A stretch of DNA of 64,000 nucleotides from Hericium rajendrae (Eukaryota > Basidiomycota > Agaricomycetes > Russulales > Hericiaceae). Made by a program: the position numbers and the translations under genes. This document shows, piece after piece, positions 44,736 to 55,989 of the stretch. The notes under the pieces were generated by a model. The model made no database searches, was not told the origin of the DNA, and saw nothing but the letters and a program-made list of their open reading frames with translations. Location of the stretch: NCBI GenBank assembly GCA_033439255.1, contig CM065879.1, positions 538,501 to 602,500 on the forward strand, read 5' to 3'. Numbering within the stretch: the first letter of the stretch is position 1; each line of letters starts with the position of its first letter.

Positions 44736-47240
44736 TTGCTCCCATCATCGCTGGTGACTTGGGTGGTTCTCTGCTGTCTACGACCGAGTCTTGACACCCG
44801 TGAGCTGGGCTGTTACTTCCTCGATCTCGAATTTTGTTTTCAGCATTCCTCCGTGGCAGATGACGTGGAGAAAAAGAGTCATGCGGTCCATCTCCTCTCA
44901 GACGTTGACGCACAAGAGCTGTGGCGGTCCGAGGCCAAGTACGCCGCCAGCACTTGGGACGAATTCAAGAAAGCTATCCACGAACTCTACCCGGGCTCGG
45001 CTAAGGAGAATACCTTTTTGCATCAAGATTTGGAGTCACTCATGCACCGAACCGCCGAGTCCACCCTCAGTTCCGTCGGCGAACTTGGTGCGTTCTCGTG
45101 CGAGTTCACGGTCATCATGCACTACCTGAAAGGCAAGAACTGCATCTCCGATATCAAGGAACAACGCTGGTTTTTGGCGGCGCTCCCCGAACGTCTTCGC
45201 CTGTGGGTAGAGGACCGCCTTGCTCTTACCAAGCCTGATCACCATCCCGACGATCTGCACCCGATCAACGACGTCTATAGGGCCGCAGAGTGGTGCATGT
45301 ATGGCACTGCCATCACCCCCGACCCGTACCTGCGTGGACCGTCTTCAACTCAAGCCACCGCATCGTCATCAACCGCTGATGCAGGCTCAGGAACGACTAT
45401 CCAGATTAAGAGTGAGCAGTTAGCATCACTGGCCAATATCCTCTTGAGGAGCGCGCAGCAGCCATCGCATCAACCGATGGTCTCCGGAGGTAATCAAGGC
45501 GCGCCAATGCGCGGGCAAATGGGGTCAGATCAGTGCAACTTCTGTGGGAACGTGGGGCATTTCGTGCGCGAATGCATGACAGCCCGGGAATACATGGCCG
45601 CCGGCAAGTGCAAGAAGGACATCCAAGGCAAGATGGTCTTACCCTCTGGGGCTTGGCTCCCGCAAGGACCCCCAGGCACGACTATGGCCGAACGGATCGA
45701 CGAATACCACCGTATGAACCCCAATCAGCGAGCTACGGGTCAGCTTATGATGGGTGTAGCCGGTACCCACCAGGCAAGTTCGCCGCAGGCGGGGCTCACT
45801 CCCTACGGCTATCGCGTCGTGCCGGCATACGCTCAGACCACCGCGTCCCCCTATACCCAGGTCCAGGCAGGGTTGTACCAGCTCACCACAGACGTGCGGA
45901 TCAAGAGCCTGGAGGGCGAGCTACGGTGGTTATACCAGTTGAAGGACGCCTCGGTTGTGCCCCCACCCAATGCCGTGGCCAGCCGTGATAGGGCTAACCG
46001 GGCATTGGAACGAGCTCGCAGGATGGAAGAGCCTGCCCGCCAACCAGCCCCTCCACGATTGCCCCGTGTGCCGCCGCACCTGACCATCGAGGACAAACCA
46101 GAGCCGCCACGGGCGTCCCTGCCCCCTCCACAAGCTTCACCGGCCCCAGGCCCGGAGCGAGACGTCCCCCCCCACCTTCTGTCTCAACCTGCAGTACGTG
46201 ACAACCTCCGCGACCCCGATGGTCCCATCCACCCGTTTGCCAGAGCCCGCGACGGTGCAAGGCCCGTGCAAGTCCCAGTGATCGAAGTAGTCGAAGAGAC
46301 GGGCCCAACCCGCCGTGCACAAGACTCAGTCGGGCAAGACGTGCTGGACCGCATGTTCGCGCACGCCATGTCCCTCCCTATCGAGGTCACCCAGGGCGAG
46401 CTCTGGTCCCTGGCGCCTGCACTACATGCGAAATACAAGGAGGCAGTCTCACAGCGTCACACGCGTCCGGTGGTGGGACAGAACCTGTTGGAAGTCCTTA
46501 CCGAGACTGACCTGCTCTCCGAGCTGCCAGGCGAAGATGCAGTCGAGGAGCTGGCCTCGCCGGCGCGTCAAGTAGAGCTCGCTGCAGGTATCCAGTTCGC
46601 GAGCGAGCCCGCCGAAGGTGACCGTGTGCAGCACCCAGCCTCGCCCCCTCATCCACGGGTGTCTATCCTTTCGCACCAGTGCGCCGAGCCGCCGGAAGGT
46701 GCTGTCGTCCTCCCGGATCCCTACGAGCAGTACCTCAAGCAACTCCGCCCGGACGAAAAGCCTAAACCCCTGATCGTCTCGCGCGAGTCTGCGGCGCTGC
46801 GCTCTATTGCAGCACTCATAGATCATCAAGAACCGGTCGAGTGCATCTTGGACCCAGGTTCTCAGGTCATCTCCATGTCAGAGAGCGTTTGCTACACCTT
46901 AGGCCTGTCGTATGACCCCACGATTATCCTCACTATGCAATCCGCCAACGGCGAACTTGATGACTCGCTGGGCCTGTGCCGAAATGTGCCTGCAGTCTTC
47001 GGCAACATTGTTCTCTACCTCCAAATACACGTCCTCCGGTCGCCCGCCTACGATATCCTACTCGGACGCCCCTTTGATGTGCTTACTGAGTCCGTCGTGC
47101 ACAGCTACTGCAATGAAACACAGACCATCACCATCTTCGACCCAAACACCGGTGAAGCAGCCACGATCCCCACCCACCCGCGCACTGACATTCAGTATAC
47201 GCTCGCGGCAAAGGAGGATTTTCACACTTCGATGATTTGA
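44736..47240 (+). CDS. LTR element gag and protease region
   Basis: This is a long open frame in the Ty3-type element. It contains a capsid-like helical region, a CCHC zinc knuckle of the form C-x2-C-x4-H-x4-C (CNFCGNVGHFVREC, near 45535), a Pro-rich stretch and a retropepsin-like segment (ILDPGSQVISMS, near 46850). The pol frame overlaps its end in another frame, an arrangement this family commonly reads through by frameshifting. It is treated here as part of a retroelement fossil. Confidence 0.88.
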   Translation: MLPSSLVTWVVLCCLRPSLDTRELGCYFLDLEFCFQHSSVADDVEKKSHAVHLLSDVDAQELWRSEAKYAASTWDEFKKAIHELYPGSAKENTFLHQDLESLMHRTAESTLSSVGELGAFSCEFTVIMHYLKGKNCISDIKEQRWFLAALPERLRLWVEDRLALTKPDHHPDDLHPINDVYRAAEWCMYGTAITPDPYLRGPSSTQATASSSTADAGSGTTIQIKSEQLASLANILLRSAQQPSHQPMVSGGNQGAPMRGQMGSDQCNFCGNVGHFVRECMTAREYMAAGKCKKDIQGKMVLPSGAWLPQGPPGTTMAERIDEYHRMNPNQRATGQLMMGVAGTHQASSPQAGLTPYGYRVVPAYAQTTASPYTQVQAGLYQLTTDVRIKSLEGELRWLYQLKDASVVPPPNAVASRDRANRALERARRMEEPARQPAPPRLPRVPPHLTIEDKPEPPRASLPPPQASPAPGPERDVPPHLLSQPAVRDNLRDPDGPIHPFARARDGARPVQVPVIEVVEETGPTRRAQDSVGQDVLDRMFAHAMSLPIEVTQGELWSLAPALHAKYKEAVSQRHTRPVVGQNLLEVLTETDLLSELPGEDAVEELASPARQVELAAGIQFASEPAEGDRVQHPASPPHPRVSILSHQCAEPPEGAVVLPDPYEQYLKQLRPDEKPKPLIVSRESAALRSIAALIDHQEPVECILDPGSQVISMSESVCYTLGLSYDPTIILTMQSANGELDDSLGLCRNVPAVFGNIVLYLQIHVLRSPAYDILLGRPFDVLTESVVHSYCNETQTITIFDPNTGEAATIPTHPRTDIQYTLAAKEDFHTSMI

Positions 47241-50200
47241 TCGAAGATCAAGGAGAGGTCGCCTTCATCGTTGATTTCGACTCGGAGACGCCGCAAATCA
47301 TGGCTTATGCCGCTATACCCCCAGAATGTTCCGAAAACCCAGAAAAATGCCAAGATCATCTTCAATCTCTTTATCTCTATGCCTGTGATGCCTCGCTTCT
47401 CGACTCTAGTCCGGGGGCTCCTTCGCTTTCGGATGCCCCCGATAAATCTAATTTGTTGTCTGCCTTTCTCTCCGCTACAGCCTGCAAGTCCGCTTCTGCT
47501 TCCAAGCAAGGTCGCCCGAGTCTGCCGCCTCCTGGCGCAATGGATACTGGTCCTCCTGTCGCCTCTTATGCCGCAAAGAAATACAAGCCAGTTGCCCAAA
47601 AAGTCTGCCCAGTATTTACAGACCTCCCCGAGCGTTTTCGGGTTCTCCGTAACATCAAAGGCGACCCTCTCCAAGACCTGCTGGAGTTATCTCCCAACCC
47701 GCCCCCGTTCGCTCCCACCGCCCGCTATACCGAAGAAAGAAAAGCGGTTATCGATCGTGCCCATCCAGAAGGTTTCCTCTGGCCCGCCGAGCATGACCTA
47801 CTCCACCATTTCATGTGTCTCCACGATACCGCCTTCGCCTGGGACGATTCAGAGCGAGGACATTTCCGCGAAGACTTCTTCCCCTCAGTGGTTATGCCGG
47901 TGATACCGCACACCCCCTGGGTCTTGAAGAACCATCCAATCCTGCCAGGCATCCATGACAAGGTCTGCGAGATTATCCGTACCAAGATCGCCGCCGGCGT
48001 ATATAAGCCTTCGTCGTCGTCATATCGCTCACGCTGGTTCTGCGTCACCAAAAAGGATGGTACAAGCCTGCGCATTGTGCACAGTCTCGAACCGCTCAAC
48101 AAGGTCACCATCGCTCACTCGGGTGTCCCGCCTTTTACCGACCAGCTCGCCAAGCAGTTCACCGGGCGTGCTTGTGGCGGCATCCTCGATCTCTATGTTG
48201 GTTACAATGAGCGACTCTTGGCGGAGGAGTCCCGCGACATGACCACGTTCCAAACCCTGTTCGGGCCCAAACGGCTCGTTACGCTGCCCATGGGGTGGAC
48301 GAACTCCGTGCCTATCTTCCACGACGACGTTACCGAAATCCTCCAGCCAGAAATCCCAGCTGTCACCATGCCCTATATCGATGATGTCCCCATTAAAGGC
48401 CCAGCTACCCGTTACGAGTTGCCTGGCAAAAATTTTGAAACTATACCCTGGAACCCAGGTATTCGTCGCTTTGTCTGGGAACACTTCCAGGGCGCAAACC
48501 GTGTCGTCCAACGCATGAAATATTGCGGTGGTACCTTCTCAGGGAAAAAGACTGTCCTTTGCGTGCCAGAGATCATCGTCGTCGGTCATAGATGCACGCC
48601 AGCAGGCCGTTTGCCAGAACTCAGCAACCTCGCCAAGGTCAGCAACTGGCAACCTTGTACCGACCTCTCGGACGTTCGCGCTTTTCTCGGGACCATTGGC
48701 GTGGCCTGCATCTTCATCAAGAACTTTGCAAAATGTGCTCATCATCTGGTACGGCTTACGCGCAAGGACACCCCATTCGAGTTCGGCCCAGACCAGTTGG
48801 CTGCGCAGGAAGACCTTAAGCAAGCACTACTCGCATCACCCGCCCTGCGCGCAATAGATTACGAGTCTCCCGCCTCAGTGATCCTGGGCGTCGACACCTC
48901 CTATATTGCCATCGGTTACCTACTCTGTCAACAAGATGTGGACGACCCCAAAGTTCGCCAGTATGCCCGCTTCAGCTCTATCGCCCTGAACGACCGTGAG
49001 GCGCGCTTCTCCCAACCAAAGCTGGAATTATATGGCCTATACCAGAGCCTTCGCGCACTCAAACTCTGGCTCATTGGCGTTCGCAACCTGATTATCGAAG
49101 TCGACGCCCGTTATATATCCGGCATGCTGAATAATCCCGATCTCGCCCCTAGTGCGTCCATGAACCGGTGGATCGTCGGCATCCTCATGTTTCAATTTAC
49201 CCTGGTTCACGTCCCTGGCGAGAAGCATGGGCCGGATGGCCTCTCCCGGCACCACCCCCAGGACGATGATGCGCCCGAACCCGACGATGACTTCGACGAC
49301 TGGGTCGACCGTGCTTATGGCTTTGTACACATGATAAATGTGCCTCGGATCGGCCACGACCGCCCTCAGCTGGCCCAACAGCTCATCTTGACCAATGTCG
49401 CCGCCGGCGATTTTGTCGCGCCTCCTCCGCAAGACCACTTGGCGTCCTACGCAGATGTTCCAAGGTCCAAAAAATCCCTCCTCACAGATGCCCGACTGCA
49501 CGCCGTCACCGACTTCCTGCTCCATCCGATCCACCCTGACGGATTGACGGACCGGGAGTACGCTCGCTTCCTGCGTTATTGCCGCGACTTCTTCATGAAA
49601 GGTGGCCGCCTCTGGAAGCGCGACAAGACAAATGCGCACAAACTAGTGCTCCCGCCGACCGGCCGCTGGGCTGCTCTCGTTGAGACTCACGAGTCCGCGG
49701 GACACCGTGGCATCGCCGCAACCGCCCTCCTGCTCGCGGTCCGTTTCTGGTGGCCTTTTATGGGCTCGGATGTCACTTGGTTCGTCCATTCGTGCCATAT
49801 TTGCCAGGCGTTCCAAATCCGCAAAGTTCTTATCCCGCCGATGGTTGCAGTGCCCGCGCCTTTATTTGCGAAGATGTACATGGATACCATGCACCTGCCG
49901 AAATCCAACAATATGCAATACCTGGTCCAAGGGCGCTGCTCTGTGTCCCACTTTCCCGAATGGTGCATGCTGCGCAAAGAATGCAGCGAGCACATTGCTG
50001 ATTGGATTTACCAAGACATCTTGTGCTGCTGGGGTATGCTCACCGAAATCGTGTCCGACAACGGCGGCCCGTTCGTTAAAGCCTTGACACAGCTGGAAAA
50101 GAAGTACCACGTCCGGCATATCCGCATCTTGGGCTATAACTCGAGAGCCAACGGCATCGCTGAGCGTGCACACTTTGACGTACGCCAAGCCCTGATCAAG

Positions 50201-50449
50201 GCCACCGACAGCGTGGAGAAGAATTGGAGCTACTCAGCCCACTCCGTGTTCTGGTTGGAACGTATCACCATCTGCCGGTGCATGGGCTGTTCCCCATACT
50301 TCGCGGTAACCGGTACGCACCCCCTGATGCCGCTCGATATCGCTGAAGCCACCTACCTGCTACCGCCGCCCGAGGCGATCTTGTCCTCTACCGACCTGAT
50401 CGCCTCCCGTGCTCTTGCCCTGCAGAAGCATCAAAAGGACCTTCAGTGA
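47237..50449 (+). CDS. LTR element pol region (RT, RNase H, integrase)
   Basis: This long open frame holds reverse transcriptase (with the YIDD box near 48385), RNase H (from about 48880), the integrase zinc-binding HHCC region (HESAGHRG with CHICQ, 49690-49810) and the integrase core (near 49870-50180). RT before integrase is the Ty3/gypsy order. The region past 50449 continues integrase-like sequence up to the first nested insertion. Confidence 0.9.
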   Translation: MIEDQGEVAFIVDFDSETPQIMAYAAIPPECSENPEKCQDHLQSLYLYACDASLLDSSPGAPSLSDAPDKSNLLSAFLSATACKSASASKQGRPSLPPPGAMDTGPPVASYAAKKYKPVAQKVCPVFTDLPERFRVLRNIKGDPLQDLLELSPNPPPFAPTARYTEERKAVIDRAHPEGFLWPAEHDLLHHFMCLHDTAFAWDDSERGHFREDFFPSVVMPVIPHTPWVLKNHPILPGIHDKVCEIIRTKIAAGVYKPSSSSYRSRWFCVTKKDGTSLRIVHSLEPLNKVTIAHSGVPPFTDQLAKQFTGRACGGILDLYVGYNERLLAEESRDMTTFQTLFGPKRLVTLPMGWTNSVPIFHDDVTEILQPEIPAVTMPYIDDVPIKGPATRYELPGKNFETIPWNPGIRRFVWEHFQGANRVVQRMKYCGGTFSGKKTVLCVPEIIVVGHRCTPAGRLPELSNLAKVSNWQPCTDLSDVRAFLGTIGVACIFIKNFAKCAHHLVRLTRKDTPFEFGPDQLAAQEDLKQALLASPALRAIDYESPASVILGVDTSYIAIGYLLCQQDVDDPKVRQYARFSSIALNDREARFSQPKLELYGLYQSLRALKLWLIGVRNLIIEVDARYISGMLNNPDLAPSASMNRWIVGILMFQFTLVHVPGEKHGPDGLSRHHPQDDDAPEPDDDFDDWVDRAYGFVHMINVPRIGHDRPQLAQQLILTNVAAGDFVAPPPQDHLASYADVPRSKKSLLTDARLHAVTDFLLHPIHPDGLTDREYARFLRYCRDFFMKGGRLWKRDKTNAHKLVLPPTGRWAALVETHESAGHRGIAATALLLAVRFWWPFMGSDVTWFVHSCHICQAFQIRKVLIPPMVAVPAPLFAKMYMDTMHLPKSNNMQYLVQGRCSVSHFPEWCMLRKECSEHIADWIYQDILCCWGMLTEIVSDNGGPFVKALTQLEKKYHVRHIRILGYNSRANGIAERAHFDVRQALIKATDSVEKNWSYSAHSVFWLERITICRCMGCSPYFAVTGTHPLMPLDIAEATYLLPPPEAILSSTDLIASRALALQKHQKDLQ

Positions 50450-51976
50450 CTTCACAGCCGCGTCTATGAGGCCCGCCTCCAGGCAGCACGAAAATTTGAA
50501 CTGGAACATGAACACACGATCCACGACTTTGACTTTCGCCGCGGCGAACTGGTACTTGTCCGCAATTCTGCGTACAGCACCAGCCATTCCCGGAAGACCA
50601 AACTGCACTACCTAGGCCCGTACCTCGTCCTCGGCTGCAACAAGGAGCGTGCTTACCTCTTGTGTGAGCTCGACGGTATGTTATTCGACCATCCCACCGC
50701 AGCCTACCGCGTTGTCCCGTATTTCGCCCGTACCATCCTCGATCACCCGCCATTGGAAGATTTCCTCGATGTCGGCATCGAGCAGTTTGAACGCTTACTT
50801 GCCTCCACCGTCACAGACCCGGATGACGAAACCGCCGCATCTGAGAAAACTGAATTTTATATAGCTGCAGGTTATATTATAGGTGCTATCATTGAGCTAT
50901 ATAAGCTATGTAGCTTGCCTATCTAGCTATGTAGAGCTATGAGAGCTTCCATAGCTTCCATAGCTAGTAGTGTCAGTTATATAATGCTACCATAGCTTCC
51001 ATAGTCAGCAGTTGGAGATATATAGCACTATCACACTTGCTAAGGTAAGCTATGACTGCTATCAGTACTATTAACACTATGTCAAGTCAAATAGGTACCA
51101 AAGTACCAAATGTTCAAAGTCAAAATTGATTATATTCAACATAACTACTACTACAGACAAGTACACTATAATAACAAATACCGCAGGCACACGCGCACTG
51201 GCAGGGTACACACACGCACGAGGCGCGGCGTGACGCGGCAGTCGTGCGCGAGGCACGGCCGGCCCGTGCGAGAGGCGCGTGGGCGGAGAACGAGGGGCGA
51301 CGAGGCATCGGGCGGGTAGAGGCACCGCGAAGCACTCGGGACAGCCGGGCGCGCGCGCGTATGAGGCACGGGATCAGGCGCGAGGTATCAAACGTGTCGC
51401 GAGGTGAAGGCCTGCGGCGGGCTCATGCGCAAGGCGCGAAGGCGGGCATGCGGGGTATGACACGACGTCGCAGGAGGCCCGCAGGGCGTGCACGAAGCGT
51501 CTGGAGCGGGCACTGTGCACGAGGCACGGGAGACATACGGACGCGGCGCGTGCGTGACGCGGAAGGCCCGCATGCCGGCAAGACGCGGGGACATGCATGA
51601 GGCATGGAGACGCACGCGAGACACGGAGGGGCACGTACGTGAGTCGTTGTGCTGCCGCGGGCCCGTGCACGACGCGGCAAGCCTGCGCACGCGGGAGAGC
51701 GGCGCAGGGCACGAGATGCGGGGCAGGGGGGGCGCGGCGTGACTAGGTGTTGAACGTGTACGTCTCGGGGCATGGGGTGTAAGGCGGGGGACGTTGCGTG
51801 CGCGCGCGGGCGTTGTGCGCTTGTCCGGGGTACTGCGGGCGCGTATCCGAGGCGAGAGGGCGTTGCGCAAGTGCGGCGAGCCCGCAGGACGTGGATCTTG
51901 GGTGCTGCAGCCGTTCGACACGTCAGTGACACGGCGAGGGTGTTGAGGCGTGGCGAGAGCCAAGGGATGATGTCCC

Positions 51977-52004
51977 GAGTCTCGTTGCCACGGCAACGAG
52001 ACTC
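51977..52004. repeat. Hairpin A1, 28 bp
   Basis: Arms GAGTCTCGTTGCC and its complement around a 2-base loop. The inner 12 bp of each arm are identical in hairpin B2 (55878-55905) of the other insertion. Confidence 0.9.
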
Positions 52005-52342
52005 TAGGCGCGCGATGAGCGTTGGAAACGGCGCGCGATGGGCGGTGTAAACAGCGCGCGGCGGGCGGTGACGTGGCGAGTGCGTGCGCCACAGACTGTG
52101 CGGAACGGCGTTGGTGCGTCGTCCGTGGTCGTGCCTGCGTTGCCCGCGGCCGTGCGCGCAAGTAGGGGGGGTCGGGGTGCGGTTGACGTAGTGGTTCGGG
52201 CGCGGGATGTTGAGGTTGCGCGCGCGGGAAGCAGAGGGCGATGGCGGCGTCGTTGGGAGCGCGGAGGGGGGGAGTTGAAGGCGACGGGGGCAATGGGGAC
52301 ATGGGACAGGAGATGGGAGGAGTGGGGGTGTCAAAAGAATGA

Positions 52343-52366
52343 GTGTCGCTCGAAGACGAGCGACAC
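52343..52366. repeat. Hairpin A2, 24 bp
   Basis: Arms GTGTCGCTCG and complement around AAGA. It corresponds to hairpin B1 at 55733-55765, whose arms contain GAGTATCGCTCG. Confidence 0.9.
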
Positions 52367-52811
52367 CCTGCGTAAATACGAATGAACACGAAAGAATAAC
52401 TTTTTTACTTACCTGCAGCCCCTCAGCTTACTAAATCCCAGCCCGATCCGTCTTGACTGTCGATAGAAGGAGGAGTGAAGCGAGGCGAGCGAGCGGAGCC
52501 GGAGAGGGACAGACAGAGTGAGGGAGGAGATGAAGACTGAGCAAGTGCGAAGTCTCGACGCGCGTTCGGTGCTTCAGCCACCGAACGAGCGAAGCTACGT
52601 TGTTCGACCTCCGACAAATCATTTAAAATCGCATAAATCTCACAAAAACGAATACGAGTACAATTACTACATTGTATCGAAATAAATGAGGACATTGTGC
52701 ATCTACTGTATTGTACATGTCCGGGTAACAAAGTCAACTTAGTCAACTCTGCGGGCCCAGTCCCTGACGCGTCGCTCGGCAGCCACGATTCCCGGCTTCG
52801 CCCGGGATTCG

Positions 52812-53230
52812 TATATAAGGCTTGCGCGACGCGCGTTGCCTCTTGCTCCTAAACCCCCACCATCTCTCTTGCCACGTCGTCCTCGACGTCGTCACTCTCT
52901 CACTCGACGTCGTCACTCTCTCACTCGATGTCGTCCCTGCCTCTCTCGTCGTCGCTGCTGTCTTTCGTCGTCGCTGCTGTCTCTCGTCGTCGCTGCCTGC
53001 TTTCGGTAATTATTCTTAGTCTCTTATGTTTAATGCTGATGCTTTTATACTTGTTCTACAGCACTTTTGTATGCTTATCAGGTAAGCTATGTTATGTCTT
53101 TACATTCATGCAGGGTTTAGCTTTCTTGTTAGTTTGGTAAGTCTTATGTTATCTTTATCATCTTGTAATACTAATGTCTTTTCTTTATATTTTCGCTTTT
53201 TATAGTTGTTGTAAATTGGTATCTTTTATA
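52812..53230 (+). promoter_or_regulatory. TATA core and intron-like series in insertion A
   Basis: GTATATAAGGC followed by TTGCGCGACGCGCGT leads into CT-rich DNA with 23-bp and 19-bp tandem repeats. Intron-like units follow: GTAATT...TTCTACAG, GTAAGC...CATGCAG and GTAAGT...TTTATAG, the last with a CTAAT branch-like site. The same TATA core and GTAAGTCTTA donor occur reversed in insertion B. No coding frame runs through it. Confidence 0.45.
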
Positions 53231-53699
53231 TTTATGTAGTGGTCTTTGTAGTGTTAGTTATATTTTGTAATAAAATTATATAAAAAATATAATGATTTTT
53301 AATCTTTAATATTTGTGATTAAAATGTATAAAGTTATTGAGCTAATAATTTGGTTTAACATCCTAGAATCACATATTTGATAGAAGTGATATAGAGTGGA
53401 TAGAAATCTTACTGACTAGATATATTATAACAATAGTGATATAGTATATAGTTAATATAGCTTCTATAGCTATTTTATACTATGATAGTTATGACAGCTA
53501 TGATATCTTATACTCTATGCTATAGTAGCTATGTAGCTTAGACTCTATGCTATGATAGCTATGGTAAGCTATGATAGCTATGCATAGATTACTTGACAGC
53601 TATGAGACTGCTATGTAGAAAAGAGGACAGCTATGGACCTAGGAAAGCTATATAGCCTACATAGCCTTATATACCAATGGTAAATTTCTCAGATGCGGC

Positions 53700-54462
53700 A
53701 GCGACCTCAGCGAATTCGACAGGTCCTGACCAAGTTCGCCCGCGGCGTCCTCTGCCCACTCGACTAGCGAGGAGGACTGAGGGCAGTCCATTTTTCAGTT
53801 AGGGGGAGTAGAGGCCGTCAGTCAAGCATGTCAACGACCTTGGACGCCCCACCAATACCCACACGCATGAAATAAATCTATTGTTACTTGCATTTCGACA
53901 AACTCGCCTTGGGCGATCTTCATACCATCCACCACTCAGATTTTACCTTCACCAATCGTATAGGCCCTGACAAGATCGCCTGGGGCGACTTTGTTTCTTT
54001 CTGGTTTTCCCTTTTAGATTCACACAGGTTCAGACTTCAAGATGGGCTCCCATTTGGCAGGAGCAACGATACAGTAGGACTCGGCGTCCCGATTACGAGC
54101 AACCTATAGTAAAAAGCCGGGCCTAAGGCCCGGGCAACACAAAATGTATGCGACAACTTCCACAACGACAAAACAAGATAGCAAATTTGAAAGGGGAGGG
54201 TCTTTCCCTCCCCGCGCAAAGCGACAGCCCCGCTCGTCAGGAGTCAGCCGGCACGACTTCCTCTGACACGGTCACCTCAGCGACAGGAGCCGCCGTCGGC
54301 TCCAACGGCTCACCAGGACCTTCGACCAAAGGAACGGGGGACTCCCTTGCAAGCGGGCACGAAGACGGACCCACGGTGGGACTCGCCACGGCCTCCTCCT
54401 CTGCGTCGCTAGCAGCGTCCGCAGGCTCATCCTTGGCGACCTTGCCCTCTTCATCCACCTCC
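53700..54462. other. LTR element segment between the two nested insertions
   Basis: Belongs to the Ty3-type element. It holds a second copy of the polypurine-tract motif (TTTTCAGTTAGGGGGAG, 53793-53809) and, further right, antisense-oriented acidic coding sequence (54237-54458). Confidence 0.6.
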
Positions 54463-55732
54463 GCCCATCAGGAAAATGTAGAGGTACTATATAGTCCTAT
54501 CAGAGTTATATAGAGTTCCTAGGGCCATAGCATTGCCCTTTACTCCATAGCCTATATAGCTAAGGAGAGATGCTATATAGTGCTATAGAGCTTAAGAGGG
54601 ATACTATGAAGTGCTATCATAGCTATCATAGCTAACTATGCAGCTATCATAAGACATGTAGCTATAGAAGCTATGAATGTTATGTCACTGATATAAGCTA
54701 TGTCCATAAGATAGACTTGACATATCTATATAAGCTATGTTCATAAGATAGACTTGACAGATCTATAAAAGCAATGAAAGCTATTCATATTATCTTATCT
54801 ATAATTAGACCACAAACAAATTTTCACACAAGTTTCAAATCAACAAAAAATCGAAATTTTAAAAGACATTATGATTCATCAGATAGATTAATACATGAAA
54901 GAGTATTACATTATACTAAAAAATTAACAAGCTTATATATATTTACAAGTGTTAAGTCAAACTATATCAAATAAAAATAAAAATAAACACAAGACTTATC
55001 TCAAAGACAATAAAAAGCGAAAATGAAACCTTAAAGTCAACAACTGATTGTAAGTAAACATAGAAAGAAAGAGCACAGTAAGTAAGACTTACCAAAGAGG
55101 GAAAAAAAGCGAAAATATTAAGTCTACAAAGATAATACATAAGCAAAAGTATAAGTTAGCAATACAACAACATAGGAACTTACTAAACAAAGAAAGTTAT
55201 AGAGAGAGAGGGAAGAGAACGACAAAAGACGGGAGATGGTAGTGGTAGGGAAGAGAGAGAGGACGCGCGTCGCGCACGCCTTATATATGTGAGCGCATCG
55301 GAGCCCGAATTGTGGCTGGCCGGCGGTTGCCGGATGCCGCGGCAGAGGCTACTAAGTTAGATTTCAGTAAGTTAGGTTCATTGCTGAAGGACATACAGTA
55401 TAGTAGATACTTATCTAGCTCATTTATCTTGTATAACTAATGAATTTATGTGTGTTCCGTTTTTCTCGTATTTTAAAAGATTTTATTTGATTTGTTGGAC
55501 TCGAAACTGCCAGCCGCGCGAGTCCTACACTCGACGCGCGACTTCGTGCGTTTCTTCGTCCAGTCCATTCTCACTCCACCCAACCTCCACCTCTCCCTCC
55601 CTTCTCTCCCTCCCTTCTCTCTCTCCATGCGCGAAGTACGACGTCCGTCGACGGTTAGGAGGGTTCGCAGGGCATTCGGGGGGCTCAGGTAAGTAATAAT
55701 ACGTTTTTTTTTGTCTTTTCGTGCTAATCAAA

Positions 55733-55765
55733 CGAGTATCGCTCGTTGCTAACGAGCGATACTCG
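55733..55765. repeat. Hairpin B1, 33 bp
   Basis: Arms CGAGTATCGCTCGTT and complement around GCT, a perfect 15-bp stem. It follows a GTAAGT splice-donor-like site at 55689, as A2 does on the opposite strand. Confidence 0.9.
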
Positions 55766-55877
55766 TGTGTCGTCTCGCGGACCCCCACTCGCCTTCAACA
55801 ACCCGTGCCCACACCCATGAGTCCGCCTTCCGCCTCATCCCACTCTCCTCGACAACGCCGTCGTCGACGCTGTCGTC

Positions 55878-55905
55878 GAGTCTCGTTGCTACAGCAACGA
55901 GACTC
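55878..55905. repeat. Hairpin B2, 28 bp
   Basis: Arms GAGTCTCGTTGC and complement around TACA. The arms equal those of hairpin A1 while the loops differ. Confidence 0.9.
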
Positions 55906-55989
55906 GGCCAAACGTCGTACGACATGCATCCCCTTCGCGCCCTCCACCACACCACCACACCCGTGCCCCACCCGGCTCCACGCCCACGC

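Larger units (their letters stand above)
50834..53699 (+). mobile_element. Hairpin-bearing insertion A (unclassified, non-autonomous)
   Basis: About 2.87 kb inside the LTR element, bounded by the 15-bp inverted repeat GCCGCATCTGAGAAA. Both ends are AT-rich and packed with AGCTAT/ATAGCT words. The left-centre (51190-52320) is very GC-rich. Two hairpins (51977-52004 and 52343-52366) and a TATA-plus-pyrimidine-rich core (about 52620-53230) follow. No transposase frame is visible. It shares this layout, in the opposite orientation, with insertion B. I see no clear target duplication, so the outer ends are approximate. A DNA transposon relative is the best guess. Confidence 0.65.

Noticed and set aside
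51388-52389. 333-codon minus-strand frame in insertion A
   Set aside because: Pro/Arg/His/Ser-rich translation arises from GC-rich degenerate repeats, and overlapping frames of similar length exist on the same strand. No domain signal.
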